From positions 248,001 through 312,000 of the forward strand of contig NZ_MIEU01000002.1 in NCBI RefSeq assembly GCF_001968825.1: a DNA stretch of 64,000 nt, read 5' to 3'. The notes under the pieces were generated by a model. That model did not search any database. It worked only from the letters and a program-made list of their open reading frames with translations, and was not told where the DNA came from. Shown piece after piece: positions 7,547-16,488 of this stretch. The stretch's first letter is position 1. Each line of letters opens with the position of its first letter. A program made the position numbers and the translations under genes. Source of the stretch: Tersicoccus sp. Bi-70 (GTDB lineage: Bacteria > Actinomycetota > Actinomycetes > Actinomycetales > Micrococcaceae).

Positions 7547-9255
7547 GCGGGGAAGCGATCGGTGCGCAGGAGGAGAACCGCAGCGATGTCTCCGGCGCTG
7601 CGATCGAGAGCGGCGTTGCGGACGACTCCTGCGCGGCTCTCGTCCCGATCGGCACGCAGGCGGGGACCCGCATGGCGGGTGATCCCCATGCCGTCCCGGG
7701 TCCGGCCCGCGTCGAGGCGAGGGACGGGGCTGCGTGTGCTGCGTCTGCCCTGCCGGCCGAGGACCTCTCGACCAGCACCCGTGAGGTCGCGGGCGGCTCA
7801 CGCGCCGATGCTGCTGAGTCGGCTCCGCGCGCCGCAGGCGCCCGTTCCCGTGAGGCGAGCCGGCTGGCCCGCGCCGCGTTCTCGCGCCTGGCCGAGCCGC
7901 AGGACGCGGTCGCGGCGGCCCTGATCACCGTCGCCGGGCCGGTGGATGCCCTGCGGGTGGCGACCGGCACTGTGCGGTCCGGCGCACGGCTCGAGCGGGC
8001 CGTGGCCGAGGAGCTCGGCCGGGACGACGGCGGCCCGGCGATGGTGGCGGCGGCGATCGAACGGTGGGCGGCGCGGGTGCGGACCCTGGCGCCCGAGCGC
8101 GACGTGGCCGTGCTCGCCCGGCTCGGCGGCTGGCTGCTGACGCCCGAGGACGACGCGTGGCCGGTGTCCCTGACCGACCTCGGCCCCGAGGCCCCGCTGT
8201 GTCTCTGGGGACGCGGGCAGCCGCCGTCGGCGCTGCCGGCGTCGTCCCGCGCGGTGGCCGTCGTCGGAGCGCGGGACAGCACCGCCTACGGCGAGTCGGT
8301 CAGCGCCGACCTCGCTCACGGGCTCGTGCTCGCCGGCTGCACCGTGGTCTCGGGCGGTGCCTTCGGTATCGACGCGCAGGCGCACCGGGGTGCGCTCGCA
8401 GCCCATCAGCGGGAGACGGCCCACCCGGCTCCGCCTAGTCGGGCCCGGGTGCCGGCAACCCACGGCGGAGGCGTCGATGAGCCGCAGGATGCGGTGGACG
8501 CGGTGACCCGTGCGTCCACCCTGCCGACGGTCGCCGTGATGGCGTGCGGGGTGGACCGTTTCTACCCGGCCGCCCACGAGTCCCTCCTGCGCGCCGTGAT
8601 GGCGGACGGCTGCCTGCTGGCCGAGGTGCCGCCCGGCTCCTCGCCCACGCGCTGGCGATTCCTGCAGCGCAACCGGTTGATCGCGGCACTGAGCGGGGCG
8701 ACCGTGGTGGTCGAGGCACGGTGGCGATCCGGGGCGCTGAACACCGCGCACCACGCGGCAGGCCTGGGCCGGGAGGTCGGAGCCGTCCCAGGGTCGGTGC
8801 ACGCGTCGACATCGGCCGGCTGCCACCGGTTGCTCCGGGAGAGCGAGGCGGTCTGCGTCACCGATGTCGACGACGTCCTCGCCCTGCTCGCGCCCTACCG
8901 GGTGACGGGCCAACCGTCGGGGCGGCGGGACACCGCATCGACCGCCGCACCGTCGCGGCCGGACGCGGTCGGCGCCCCGAGCGGCAGTAGGGGCGGCAGC
9001 AGAACCGGTGACCGCGGATCACGAGAGGCATCGGTGCGAACGGCGCGTCCGGCTGCCCACGACGGTCTCAGTCCGCAGGACCTCATCCTCTTCGACGCGC
9101 TGCCCGTTCGCCGCGGCGCCACCACCGCCGGTCTCGCCTCGGTGGCCGGCTTGAGCGAGCCCCTGGTGCGGGCGGGTCTGGGTCGCCTGTCCCTGCGCGG
9201 CCTGGCCGTGGCGGCCGGGGACGGGTGGCGGAAAGGACATCCCGTGCGTGGCTGA
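7543..9255 (+). CDS. dprA: DNA-processing protein DprA, with N-terminal extension and internal insertion
   Basis: DprA/Smf loads RecA onto incoming single-stranded DNA. The Rossmann-type core begins near residue 235 with [13 protein letters not shown] and [17 protein letters not shown] (270-284), and continues with [26 protein letters not shown] and [18 protein letters not shown] winged-helix domain closes the protein. At 570 residues it is far longer than the usual 300-400: residues 1 to about 105 are low-complexity, and about 39 residues (289-327) split the core between HRGALAAH and [10 protein letters not shown], where relatives have only a few. The GTG at 7543 overlaps the comM stop (GTGA). 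A start further inside cannot be excluded. Confidence 0.9.
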   Translation: MSGEAIGAQEENRSDVSGAAIESGVADDSCAALVPIGTQAGTRMAGDPHAVPGPARVEARDGAACAASALPAEDLSTSTREVAGGSRADAAESAPRAAGARSREASRLARAAFSRLAEPQDAVAAALITVAGPVDALRVATGTVRSGARLERAVAEELGRDDGGPAMVAAAIERWAARVRTLAPERDVAVLARLGGWLLTPEDDAWPVSLTDLGPEAPLCLWGRGQPPSALPASSRAVAVVGARDSTAYGESVSADLAHGLVLAGCTVVSGGAFGIDAQAHRGALAAHQRETAHPAPPSRARVPATHGGGVDEPQDAVDAVTRASTLPTVAVMACGVDRFYPAAHESLLRAVMADGCLLAEVPPGSSPTRWRFLQRNRLIAALSGATVVVEARWRSGALNTAHHAAGLGREVGAVPGSVHASTSAGCHRLLRESEAVCVTDVDDVLALLAPYRVTGQPSGRRDTASTAAPSRPDAVGAPSGSRGGSRTGDRGSREASVRTARPAAHDGLSPQDLILFDALPVRRGATTAGLASVAGLSEPLVRAGLGRLSLRGLAVAAGDGWRKGHPVRG

Positions 9256-10270
9256 CATCGCCGTGGATCCGCGTGGCCTGCGGGGCAGCGGTCGCATCAT
9301 GGACGACAGTGAAGGGGTGACGGAACGCCAGCGCACCACCGCAGAGTCCCCGGCGACTCCGCCGTGGGCCGAGGCCGCCGTCGACGCCTTCGCCCGGCAC
9401 CTCGCGCTCGAACGCGGTCGATCGGTGCACACGGTGCGCGCATACCGCAGCGATCTTGCCTCCCTGTTCGCCCATGCCGCGCGTGAAGGGGCCGACGGGC
9501 TGGACGTCGTCGACCTGGGTCTGCTGCGCAGCTGGCTCGGCGCCCAGACGGCGACCGGGACAGCGCGGTCCAGCCTGGCTCGTCGTGCCGCGGCCGTGCG
9601 GACGTTCTTCCGCTGGGCGGTCCGCGACGGTCTGGTCGAGATCGACCCCTCCGTCCGGTTGCACGCGCCGCGCCGGGATCGGACCCTGCCGTCCGTGCTG
9701 CGCCAGCCGCAGATGACGGCCGCCCTGACCCGGGCCGCCGAGGCCGTCACGCCGGAGGACCCCGCCACCATCCGCGACACCGCCATCCTCGAACTGCTCT
9801 ACGCGACCGGCGTCCGGGTAGGGGAGCTGACGGCCCTGGACGTCGACGACGTCGACGCCGACCGGCGCACCGTGCGGGTCCTCGGCAAGGGCAACAAGGA
9901 ACGCACCGTGCCATTCGGCATCCCCGCCGCGCGAGCGCTCGACGCCTGGCTCTCCCTCGCCCGTCCGGCCCTCGCCACCGACGCCTCCGGGGCGGCGCTC
10001 TTCCTCGGGCAGCGAGGTGGGCGCCTCGACCAGCGCCGGGTCCGCGACGTCGTCCACCGCGCCACCACCGCGCCGGACGGCCGTGGTCCCTCCGCCGGTC
10101 CCCACGCCCTGCGCCACACGGCGGCCACCCACCTGCTCGACGGCGGGGCGGACCTGCGCGCCGTGCAGGAACTGCTCGGTCACTCCTCGCTCGCGACCAC
10201 CCAGATCTACACGCACGTCTCGGTCGAGCGGCTACGGACGAGCTACCGCCAGGCGCACCCCCGTGCCTGA
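9248..10270 (+). CDS. xerC: Tyrosine recombinase XerC
   Basis: Site-specific recombinase that resolves chromosome dimers at dif together with XerD. The N-terminal SAM-like DNA-binding domain (about 40-135) is followed by the catalytic domain with all key residues: Arg190 (ATGVRVGEL), Lys214 (GKGNKER), His286 and Arg289 ([10 protein letters not shown]), His312 (LGHSS) and nucleophile Tyr321 (TQIYTHV). The GTG at 9248 overlaps the end of dprA by 8 nt and has GGAAAGGA upstream; an ATG at 9299 is an alternative that removes a poorly conserved leader. XerC rather than XerD is inferred from its position after dprA, as in other actinobacteria. Confidence 0.92.
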   Translation: MADIAVDPRGLRGSGRIMDDSEGVTERQRTTAESPATPPWAEAAVDAFARHLALERGRSVHTVRAYRSDLASLFAHAAREGADGLDVVDLGLLRSWLGAQTATGTARSSLARRAAAVRTFFRWAVRDGLVEIDPSVRLHAPRRDRTLPSVLRQPQMTAALTRAAEAVTPEDPATIRDTAILELLYATGVRVGELTALDVDDVDADRRTVRVLGKGNKERTVPFGIPAARALDAWLSLARPALATDASGAALFLGQRGGRLDQRRVRDVVHRATTAPDGRGPSAGPHALRHTAATHLLDGGADLRAVQELLGHSSLATTQIYTHVSVERLRTSYRQAHPRA

Positions 10271-10485
10271 ATACCGCGAGCTGACGGGTTTCGAAGAAAA
10301 GTACGCCGCAGTAATTACAGTGGCGCAACATGTGCCGATAGTGCACAATGACTGTGACAACTGAAGATTCGACCACGGGTTGAAGGTAGGTCTTGCCGCT
10401 CGTGGTTCCACCTGGTTCAGAACTCGCGTGTCCACCGTGCTGAAGGTCGTTGGGGAAGACGTCCCTACAGCAATCGGAGGATGGA
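10271..10485 (+). promoter_or_regulatory. Intergenic region with a low-GC patch upstream of the DUF3145 gene
   Basis: The first 105 bp after xerC are clearly less GC-rich than the rest of the window, suggesting a promoter region for the DUF3145 gene. It holds a small inverted repeat, TGTGC at 10331-10335 and GCACA at 10343-10347. I could not settle on a -35/-10 pair. A strong ribosome-binding site (CGGAGGATGGA) sits at its end. Confidence 0.35.
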
Positions 10486-10989
10486 ATGAGTGACGTACTG
10501 ACCCGAGGTGTTCTTTTTGTGCACTCGGCGCCTGCGGCGCTGTGTCCGCATGTGGAGTGGGCCATCGGTTCCGTCGTCGACCAGAGGACGGACCTGGCCT
10601 GGACCGCTCAGCCCGCTGCACCCGGCATGTTCCGGGCGGAGCTGGCGTGGGCCGGAGCGCAGGGCACCGGTGCCGTTCTGGCGTCCGCTCTGCGCGGTTG
10701 GGCGCACCTGCGCTACGAGATCACCGAGGAGCCGAGCGCCGGCACCGACGGTGGTCGCTGGTCGCACACCCCTGAACTGGGGATCTTCCACGCCACCACC
10801 GACGTGCACGGCAACATCATGGTCTCCGAGGACCGGATCCGCTACGCGTACGAGACCGGTGCGGGTGACCCGAGCGCCGTCTACCAGGAGCTCTCTCTCG
10901 CCCTCGGCGAGGCCTGGGACGAGGAACTCGAGCCCTTCCGCCACGCGGCCGAGGGCGCCCCGGTGCGCTGGTTGCACCGCGTCGGCTGA
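10486..10989 (+). CDS. DUF3145 family protein
   Basis: 167-residue protein of the actinobacterial DUF3145 family, whose function is unknown. It begins MSDVLTRGVLFVHSAPAALC and shows the family segments HVEWAIGSVV and LRYEITEEPS...GGRWSHTPELGIFH. It is expected to be cytoplasmic, with no membrane segment. The ATG at 10486 follows a strong CGGAGG. The gene stands alone between xerC and the convergent fab cluster, with its own upstream region and a strong terminator downstream. Relatives are often found beside fatty acid synthesis genes, but no mechanistic link can be read here. Confidence 0.9.
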   Translation: MSDVLTRGVLFVHSAPAALCPHVEWAIGSVVDQRTDLAWTAQPAAPGMFRAELAWAGAQGTGAVLASALRGWAHLRYEITEEPSAGTDGGRWSHTPELGIFHATTDVHGNIMVSEDRIRYAYETGAGDPSAVYQELSLALGEAWDEELEPFRHAAEGAPVRWLHRVG

Positions 10990-11115
10990 CACTCTTTCCA
11001 CCGCAGGCTCGTCACGGATTCCCATCGGCCCCCGCGGGGTCCCTCGGGACATCCGTCGACGAGCCGGCACCTCCCGCGTCCGGGACGACGTCGTACGAAC
11101 ACCGGGTCATGAATG

Positions 11116-11157
11116 GCGAAAGGGTCCCGCCCCCCGAGGGGAGCGGGACCCTTTCGC
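11116..11157. terminator. Bidirectional terminator between DUF3145 gene and fabF
   Basis: Perfect 15-bp inverted repeat, GCGAAAGGGTCCCGC at 11116-11130 and its complement at 11143-11157, with a 12-nt loop. The A/T pairs at its outer edges suit termination on both strands, and it lies between convergent genes. Confidence 0.85.
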
Positions 11158-11202
11158 GTGCCGGGCGAGGCCCGTCGACGCCCGAGGGCGCCAGGAGAAC
11201 GG

Positions 11203-12438
11203 TCAGGCGTTGCGGAACACCGCGACGGCGTTGTGGCCGCCGAAACCGAACGAATTGCTCATCGCCACCACGTCACCGGCCGGCAGGTCCCGTGCGGTCG
11301 TGACGACGTTCAGCGGGATGGCCGGATCCTGGTGGTCCAGGTTGATCGTCGCCGGCGCCTTGCGCTCACGCACGGCGAGCACCGTCAGCACCGCCTCGAT
11401 CGCCCCGGACGCGCCGAGCAGGTGACCGGTCTGCGACTTGGTCGCGGACACCGCCACGTCGTCCAGGCTCGAGCCCAGTGCCTCCAGCAGCGCCGTGTAC
11501 TCCGGCGCGTCGCCCACCGGGGTGGACGTCGCGTGGGCATTGACGTGCACCACGTCGGCCGGGCTGACCCGCGCGTCGTACATCGCGGCCTTCAGCGCCC
11601 GGATCGCGCCCTGACCCACCGGGTCCGGGGCGGTGATGTGGTGCGCGTCGGCCGTCACCGCGGCACCGGCCAGCTCCGCGTAGATGTGCGCGCCGCGGGC
11701 CTTGGCGAACTCCTCGGCCTCGAGCACGAGAGCGCCGGCGCCCTCACCCATGACGAAGCCGTCCCGGTCGACGTCGTAGGGGCGCGAGGCCGCCTGCGGG
11801 TCGTCGTTGCGGCGGGACAGGGCCTGCATCGAGGAGAACGCCGCGATCGGCAGCGGGTGGATGGCCGCCTCCGCGCCGCCGGCGACGACGACGTCGGCCC
11901 GGCCGGAGCGGATCATCTCCAGCCCGAGTTCGAGCGCCTCGGTGCCCGACGCGCACGCCGAGACCGGGGTGTGCGCCGCGGCGCGGGCCTCCAGGTCGAG
12001 GCTGACGGCCGCCGCCACCCCGTTCGGCATGAGCATCGGCACCGTCATCGGCAGCACGCGCCGAGGCCCGCGCTCGCGCAGGGTGTCCCACGCGTCCAGC
12101 AGGGTCCAGACGCCGCCGATGCCGGTCGCGAACGCGACGCCGAGGCGATCCTTGTCCATGTCCTCGATGCCGGCGTCCGCCCAGGCCTCCCGGGCGGCGA
12201 CGACGCCGAACTGCGTCGATGGGTCCATCCGCTTCATCTCGACGCGGGACAGCACCTCGGCCGCGGGGTTCGAGACCCGGCACGCGAAGGTGGTGGGCAG
12301 CTGGTACTTCTCGACCCAGTCGTCCTCCAGCGTTGCCGCACCCGAGGTTCCGGCGAGGGCGTTCCGCCAGAAGGTCGGCACGTCACCGCCGATCGGCGTC
12401 GTGGCGCCGAGCCCGGTGATGACCACTTTGCGTGTCAT
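11203..12438 (-). CDS. fabF: 3-oxoacyl-[acyl-carrier-protein] synthase II
   Basis: Condensing enzyme that extends acyl-ACP with malonyl-ACP in type II fatty acid synthesis. 411 residues with the full Cys-His-His triad: Cys162 (SACASGTEAL), His302 (NAHATSTPVGD) and His339 (QTGHLLGASG). The start MTRKVVITGLG at 12438 has GGAAAG upstream; an upstream in-frame ATG at 12483 would add a non-conserved leader. It is the last gene of fabD-fabH-acpP-fabF, 82 nt after acpP, and is followed by the terminator at 11116. Having only one fabF in the cluster is normal for this group. Confidence 0.96.
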   Translation of the reverse strand: MTRKVVITGLGATTPIGGDVPTFWRNALAGTSGAATLEDDWVEKYQLPTTFACRVSNPAAEVLSRVEMKRMDPSTQFGVVAAREAWADAGIEDMDKDRLGVAFATGIGGVWTLLDAWDTLRERGPRRVLPMTVPMLMPNGVAAAVSLDLEARAAAHTPVSACASGTEALELGLEMIRSGRADVVVAGGAEAAIHPLPIAAFSSMQALSRRNDDPQAASRPYDVDRDGFVMGEGAGALVLEAEEFAKARGAHIYAELAGAAVTADAHHITAPDPVGQGAIRALKAAMYDARVSPADVVHVNAHATSTPVGDAPEYTALLEALGSSLDDVAVSATKSQTGHLLGASGAIEAVLTVLAVRERKAPATINLDHQDPAIPLNVVTTARDLPAGDVVAMSNSFGFGGHNAVAVFRNA

Positions 12439-12520
12439 GTTCCACACTTTCCGCGCCGCGGGAGCGGCGGTCGAGACGGGCACCGGTCGGCGTCAGTGCC
12501 GCTGACCGGTGTGGTGCAGG

Positions 12521-12769
12521 TCAGGACTCCTGCGCGGTGGCGATGTAGTCGACGGCGTCACCGACGGTCTTGAGGTTCTTGACCTCTTCGTCGGGGATGC
12601 GCACGCCGAACTTCTCCTCGGCGTTGACCACGATGGTCATCATCGAGATGGAGTCGATGTCCAGGTCGTCCGTGAAGGACTTGTCCAGCTGCACCGCGTC
12701 GGGAGCCAGGCCGGTCTCCTCGTTGACGATCTCGGCCAGGCCGGTCAGGATCTCTTCTTTGCTCGCCAT
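12521..12769 (-). CDS. acpP: Acyl carrier protein
   Basis: 82-residue acidic carrier that holds growing acyl chains on 4'-phosphopantetheine. The attachment site is Ser40 in DDLDIDSISMM. Translation starts after a strong AAGGAG. It lies 143 nt downstream of fabH; that gap contains two short stem-loops (12791-12806 and 12815-12836), which may allow the carrier to be made at a higher level than FabH. It is followed by fabF. Confidence 0.97.
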   Translation of the reverse strand: MASKEEILTGLAEIVNEETGLAPDAVQLDKSFTDDLDIDSISMMTIVVNAEEKFGVRIPDEEVKNLKTVGDAVDYIATAQES

Positions 12770-12790
12770 GACGGCTCCTTATCTTCTGTG

Positions 12791-12836
12791 ACCGCCGGAC
12801 GGCGGTTCGGTGTCCGGAGCACTCGGTAGCGCTCCG
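12791..12836 (-). other. Two small stem-loops between fabH and acpP
   Basis: ACCGCC/GGCGGT (12791-12796 and 12801-12806) and CGGAGC/GCTCCG (12815-12820 and 12831-12836). They lie in the 143-nt gap inside the fab cluster and could act as an attenuator or as an mRNA processing or stability site. No direct evidence for function is visible. Confidence 0.35.
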
Positions 12837-12912
12837 CGATCTGTGGGGTCGTCCCCGGTCGGGTGCGGGACTGCCCCCAACCTACGACGGTCGGTTCAGC
12901 CCCGGAAGGCAC

Positions 12913-13968
12913 TCAGGGGAGGACCACGACCTGCGCGCCGAACACGAGGCCGGCGCCGAAGCCGATCTGCAGCGACAGACCGCCGTGCAGCTCCGGGTTC
13001 TCGGCCAGCAGCCGGTGCGTGGCCAGGGGGATCGATGCGGCCGAGGTGTTGCCGGACTCGGCGATGTCACGCGCGATGACGACGGACTCGGGCAGCTTGA
13101 GCTGCTTGGCCATCTCGTCGATGATCCGCATGTTCGCCTGGTGCGGCACGAACGCGGCCAGGTCGTCCGCCGTGATGCCGGCGGCCTCGAGCGCCTGCTT
13201 GGCCACCTTCGCCATCTCCCAGACGGCCCAGCGGAACACGGTCTGGCCGTCCTGGCGCAGCGTGGGCCACAGCTGGGCCTCCGTCTCGAGCGCGGTGACG
13301 GCGCCCTCGGCGTCGTTCTGCGCGGCCGCGGAGAGCGCCTTGACCTCGAGCAGCGAGTGGGTCATGCCGATGGTGTCCCAGTGGGAACCGTCGGATCCCC
13401 AGATGGACGGGCCGATGCCGGGCACGTCCGAGGGTCCGACGACGACGGCGCCCGCGCCGTCCCCGAGCAGGAACGAGATCGTCCGCTCGTGGTTGTCGAT
13501 GACGTCGGAGAGCTTCTCGACGCCGACGACGAGAACGTGGTCGGCCGCACCGGAGCGGACGAGGGCGTCGGCCTGGGCGATGCCGTAGCAGTACCCGGCG
13601 CAGGCCGCGGAGACGTCGTACGCGGGGGCCGGCGTGGCACCGATCCGGTCGGTCAACTGCGCCGCCAGCGACGGCGTGGCGTAGGGGTGGGTCACGGTCG
13701 CGACGATGACGGCGTCGATGTCGTCGCCGGTCAGGTCGGCCGAGCGCAGCGCCTCCTGCGCGGCGCCGAGCGCCATGTCGAGGATCGACGTGTGCTCACC
13801 GGCGCGGTGCCGCGTGATGATGCCCGTGCGCTTGCGAATCCACTCGTCCGAGGAGTCGATCCACTGACAGACGTCCTCGTTGGTGACGATCTGGTCGGGC
13901 CGGAACGCGCCGATGCCGAGGATCCGCGCGTGCTCACGGGTGGGGGACTGCTGCAGAGTCGGGCTCAC
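12913..13968 (-). CDS. fabH: 3-oxoacyl-[acyl-carrier-protein] synthase III
   Basis: Starts fatty acid chains by condensing an acyl-CoA primer with malonyl-ACP. 351 residues with the triad Cys123 (SAACAGYCYG), His276 (PHQANMRI) and Asn307 (ESGNTSAASIP). The GTG start at 13968 overlaps the fabD stop (GTGA), so it is translationally coupled to fabD. In actinobacteria this enzyme usually accepts branched primers, which gives iso and anteiso fatty acids; that is inferred from the group and not from residues seen here. Confidence 0.96.
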   Translation of the reverse strand: MSPTLQQSPTREHARILGIGAFRPDQIVTNEDVCQWIDSSDEWIRKRTGIITRHRAGEHTSILDMALGAAQEALRSADLTGDDIDAVIVATVTHPYATPSLAAQLTDRIGATPAPAYDVSAACAGYCYGIAQADALVRSGAADHVLVVGVEKLSDVIDNHERTISFLLGDGAGAVVVGPSDVPGIGPSIWGSDGSHWDTIGMTHSLLEVKALSAAAQNDAEGAVTALETEAQLWPTLRQDGQTVFRWAVWEMAKVAKQALEAAGITADDLAAFVPHQANMRIIDEMAKQLKLPESVVIARDIAESGNTSAASIPLATHRLLAENPELHGGLSLQIGFGAGLVFGAQVVVLP

Positions 13969-14921
13969 GCCTGTCCTTCATTCGTCGGGGCCGCGGTCGC
14001 CGCACGGGCGGCCACGAAGTCGCGGGCGGCCGGCAGGTCGTCCGGGGTCGAGAGGGCGAAGCTGGCGACCCCGCGCAGGCCGCGCTTGGCCAGTCCGGTC
14101 AGGGTACCGGCCGGCGGCAGCTCGAGCAGACCGGTGACGCCGGCCTCGGCGAGCGTCTGCATGCAGGCGTCCCAGCGGACGGGGCGGGAGACCTGGCCGA
14201 TCAGGGCCGCGAGTGTCGCGTCGCCGCTGGTGACCGGCGTGCCGTCCCGGTTGGACAGCAGCGTGCGCGTGGGGGCGGTGGGGTGCAGGGAGGGCGCCAG
14301 GCCCTCGAGGGCGGCGACCGCCGGCTGCATGTGGGCGGTGTGGAACGCGCCGGCGACCTTCAGCGGGATGACGCGGGCGCGGGCCGGCGGGGCAGCGACC
14401 AGCGCATCGAGCTGGGGCAGCGTGCCGGCGGCGACGATCTGCCCGCCGCCGTTCATGTTCGCCGGGGTCAGCCCGGCCGCCTCGATCGCGGCGAGCACCT
14501 CGTCCTCGACGCCGCCGACGACGGCGGCCATCCCGGTGGGCTCGGCGGCGGCCGCACGGGCCATGGCGGTGGAGCGTTCCTTCACGAAGGCCATGCCGTC
14601 GGCCTCGGTCAGGGCACCGGCGAGCACGGCGGCCGTGATCTCGCCGACGGAGTGGCCGGCCAGGACGACGCCGTCGGGAACGCCGCTCTCACCGAAGAGA
14701 GCGCGCGCACCGACGAGGCCGGCCGCCACGATGAGCGGCTGGGCGACGGCGGTGTCCTTGATGGTCTCGGCGTCCGAGACGGTCCCGTGGGCGACGAGAT
14801 CGATGCCGGTGGCATCGCTCAGGGCCCGCAGCAGCGGTTCGGCTCCGTCGAGTTCGAGCCACGGCGAGAGGAAGCCCGGGGTCTGGGAGCCCTGTCCAGG
14901 GCAGACGATCGCAAGCACCAT
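13965..14921 (-). CDS. fabD: Malonyl-CoA:ACP transacylase
   Basis: Moves malonyl groups from CoA to ACP. 318 residues with GQGSQ at 9-13, nucleophile Ser91 in LAGHSVGE and His194 in AGAFHT. A good ribosome-binding site (GAAAGGGTGG) precedes the ATG. It is the first gene of the fab cluster; its leader of about 58 nt separates it from the palindrome at 14980-15006, which is the likely site of regulation by the FasR protein encoded just upstream. Confidence 0.96.
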   Translation of the reverse strand: MVLAIVCPGQGSQTPGFLSPWLELDGAEPLLRALSDATGIDLVAHGTVSDAETIKDTAVAQPLIVAAGLVGARALFGESGVPDGVVLAGHSVGEITAAVLAGALTEADGMAFVKERSTAMARAAAAEPTGMAAVVGGVEDEVLAAIEAAGLTPANMNGGGQIVAAGTLPQLDALVAAPPARARVIPLKVAGAFHTAHMQPAVAALEGLAPSLHPTAPTRTLLSNRDGTPVTSGDATLAALIGQVSRPVRWDACMQTLAEAGVTGLLELPPAGTLTGLAKRGLRGVASFALSTPDDLPAARDFVAARAATAAPTNEGQA

Positions 14922-14979
14922 TCCACCCTTTCACCAGCTCCGGGTCCACCGCCGGATTCGAGGCACCAACGTCGCGCAC

Positions 14980-15006
14980 CCGTCTTGTAGGAAACCTACA
15001 AGACGG
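14980..15006. promoter_or_regulatory. Perfect palindrome upstream of fabD, probable FasR operator
   Basis: Twelve-base arms with a 3-nt centre; the core reads CTTGTAGGAAACCTACAAG. It covers the fasR stop codon (14996-14998) and ends 58 nt before the fabD ATG. No T-run follows on the minus strand, so it suits a protein-binding site better than a terminator. A 17-nt site with the same half-site and spacing lies upstream of fasR (16386-16402). Confidence 0.65.
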
Positions 15007-16348
15007 CGCGATCCGCGGACCTGGGGGCGGCGGCGTCGGCACCGCCGACGCCGGCATCCAGCCGGCCAGCCACGAGGGCGGTCTGCAGCACGAACGCCTC
15101 GCGGGGGACGAGCGGATCCCAGCCGGTCACGTCGGTCACCTTGCGCAGCCGGTACCGCACGGTGTTGGTGTGGACGAACAGGCTGCGGGCGGTCGCCTCG
15201 AGCGAGTGGCCGAGCCCCAGGTAGGCCGAGAGGGTCTCCAGCAGCCCGTTCGAGGAGCTGGTCAGCGGGCGGTAGATGGCGCGCACCAGGGCGCGCCGGG
15301 CGGCGTCGTCGCCGGCCATCAGCCGCTCGGGCCACAGGTCGTCGGCGGCCACCGGCCGCGGTGCATCCGGCCACGCCCGCGCTGCTGCCAGGCCGGAGAA
15401 CGCGGCCTGCGCCGCGGGACCGGCGTCCACCAGGGAGGCGGCGGGGCCCGCGTGCACGATCGGGCCGTCCCCGAAGACGGGGGCGAGCTTGACGAGGGCG
15501 GTCTCCCGGTCCCGCAGCCCGCCGAGCAGGAGCAGGAGCCGGTCGCTCTGGATCCCGACGAGCGTGTCCTCGGCCAGCCGTTTGGTGGTCCGGCGCAGGC
15601 CGGAGAGGTACGCGGGGTGAGGGTCGGGGGGTGCGGCGCCGACGACGACCGTGACTTCCGCCTTGCTGCTCCAGCCCAGCGCCGCGATGCGGGAGCGCAG
15701 CGAGTCGGGGCTCTCCCCGCGCAGGATGCCGTCGACGACGAGGGCCTCCAGCCGCGTGTCCCAGGAGCCGCGGGTCTCGGCGGCCCGGGCGTAGACGTCG
15801 GCCGCGGCGAACGCGACCTCCCGCGAGTAGCGCAGCACCGCCTCGCGCAGGGCCGGCTGTTCGGGCTCGGCCGCCAGGTCCGGAACCCGCTGCTCGACGG
15901 TGTCGACGACGATGCGGATCAGCTGCAGGGCCTTCTGCAGGCTGATCGACCGGGTCAGCTCGGTCGGAGCGGTGCCGAACACGTCGGACATCACCCACGC
16001 CGGGTTGCCGGGCTTCTCGTACCAGGTGACGAAGGACGCGATGCCCTTCTGGGCGACCAGGCCGAGGGCGGAGCGCTCGTCCGGGCGCAGGTGCCGGTAC
16101 CAGGGCAGCGCGGAGTCGAGGCGACGCAGGGTCACGGTGGACAGGCTGCCGATGTTCGAGCGCAGGGCCTCGAGGGTCCGGGCGCGCTCCGCGGCCTCCG
16201 ACGCCGACTCCGACGCCGTCTCCGGCGTCTCTGGCGACTGAGCCTCCGGCGTCGGTCCGGCAGCCGGCTCCTCCGACGACACCGACGAGGCCGACGACGG
16301 ATCGGTGTCCTCGGCGCGGGCGGTGGCCTGGCCCTGCTGAACGCTCAT
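14996..16348 (-). CDS. fasR: PucR-type transcriptional regulator of fatty acid synthesis (FasR-like)
   Basis: 450-residue regulator whose C-terminal PucR-type helix-turn-helix lies at about residues 381-409 (HSLEATARSLFVHTNTVRYR). An N-terminal low-complexity acidic stretch (residues 10-55) is followed by a GGDEF-like central region typical of the CdaR/PucR group. Position next to fabD matches FasR of Streptomyces, an activator of fabD-fabH-acpP-fabF, and the equivalent gene beside fabD in mycobacteria. Start at 16348 was chosen because TATGCT lies 6 nt upstream (probable leaderless transcript). It is divergent from nothing: aceE lies upstream on the same strand, 140 nt away. The stop codon is inside the palindrome described above. 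Confidence 0.88.
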   Translation of the reverse strand: MSVQQGQATARAEDTDPSSASSVSSEEPAAGPTPEAQSPETPETASESASEAAERARTLEALRSNIGSLSTVTLRRLDSALPWYRHLRPDERSALGLVAQKGIASFVTWYEKPGNPAWVMSDVFGTAPTELTRSISLQKALQLIRIVVDTVEQRVPDLAAEPEQPALREAVLRYSREVAFAAADVYARAAETRGSWDTRLEALVVDGILRGESPDSLRSRIAALGWSSKAEVTVVVGAAPPDPHPAYLSGLRRTTKRLAEDTLVGIQSDRLLLLLGGLRDRETALVKLAPVFGDGPIVHAGPAASLVDAGPAAQAAFSGLAAARAWPDAPRPVAADDLWPERLMAGDDAARRALVRAIYRPLTSSSNGLLETLSAYLGLGHSLEATARSLFVHTNTVRYRLRKVTDVTGWDPLVPREAFVLQTALVAGRLDAGVGGADAAAPRSADRAVL

Positions 16349-16354
16349 GTCCCG

Positions 16355-16360
16355 AGCATA
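16355..16360 (-). promoter_or_regulatory. -10 element of a probable leaderless promoter (fasR)
   Basis: On the minus strand TATGCT lies 6 nt before the fasR ATG at 16348, with no Shine-Dalgarno sequence between. It supports the chosen fasR start over an in-frame ATG at 16393. Confidence 0.45.
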
Positions 16361-16385
16361 CGGCCGCAGGCGGCACCGGCCCGGG

Positions 16386-16402
16386 TTGTGCACTCCCTAC
16401 AA
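16386..16402. promoter_or_regulatory. Degenerate copy of the FasR-type operator upstream of fasR
   Basis: TTGTGCACTCCCTACAA keeps the TTGT and CCTACAA half-sites and the 17-nt length of the core of the palindrome before fabD. It is centred about 36 nt upstream of the fasR -10 element, a position suited to autoregulation. Confidence 0.45.
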
Positions 16403-16488
16403 AGAGCGGCGGGCCGGACGACGCCGCGAGGCCGCCGCACGGGTGTGCGACGGCCTCGGGAACGGAACGGTGGTGCGGACCGGACGGG

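Noticed and set aside
9248-10270. Tyrosine recombinase considered as a phage or island integrase
   Set aside because: It is in the conserved dprA-xerC position, has XerC length and motifs and no phage genes around it.
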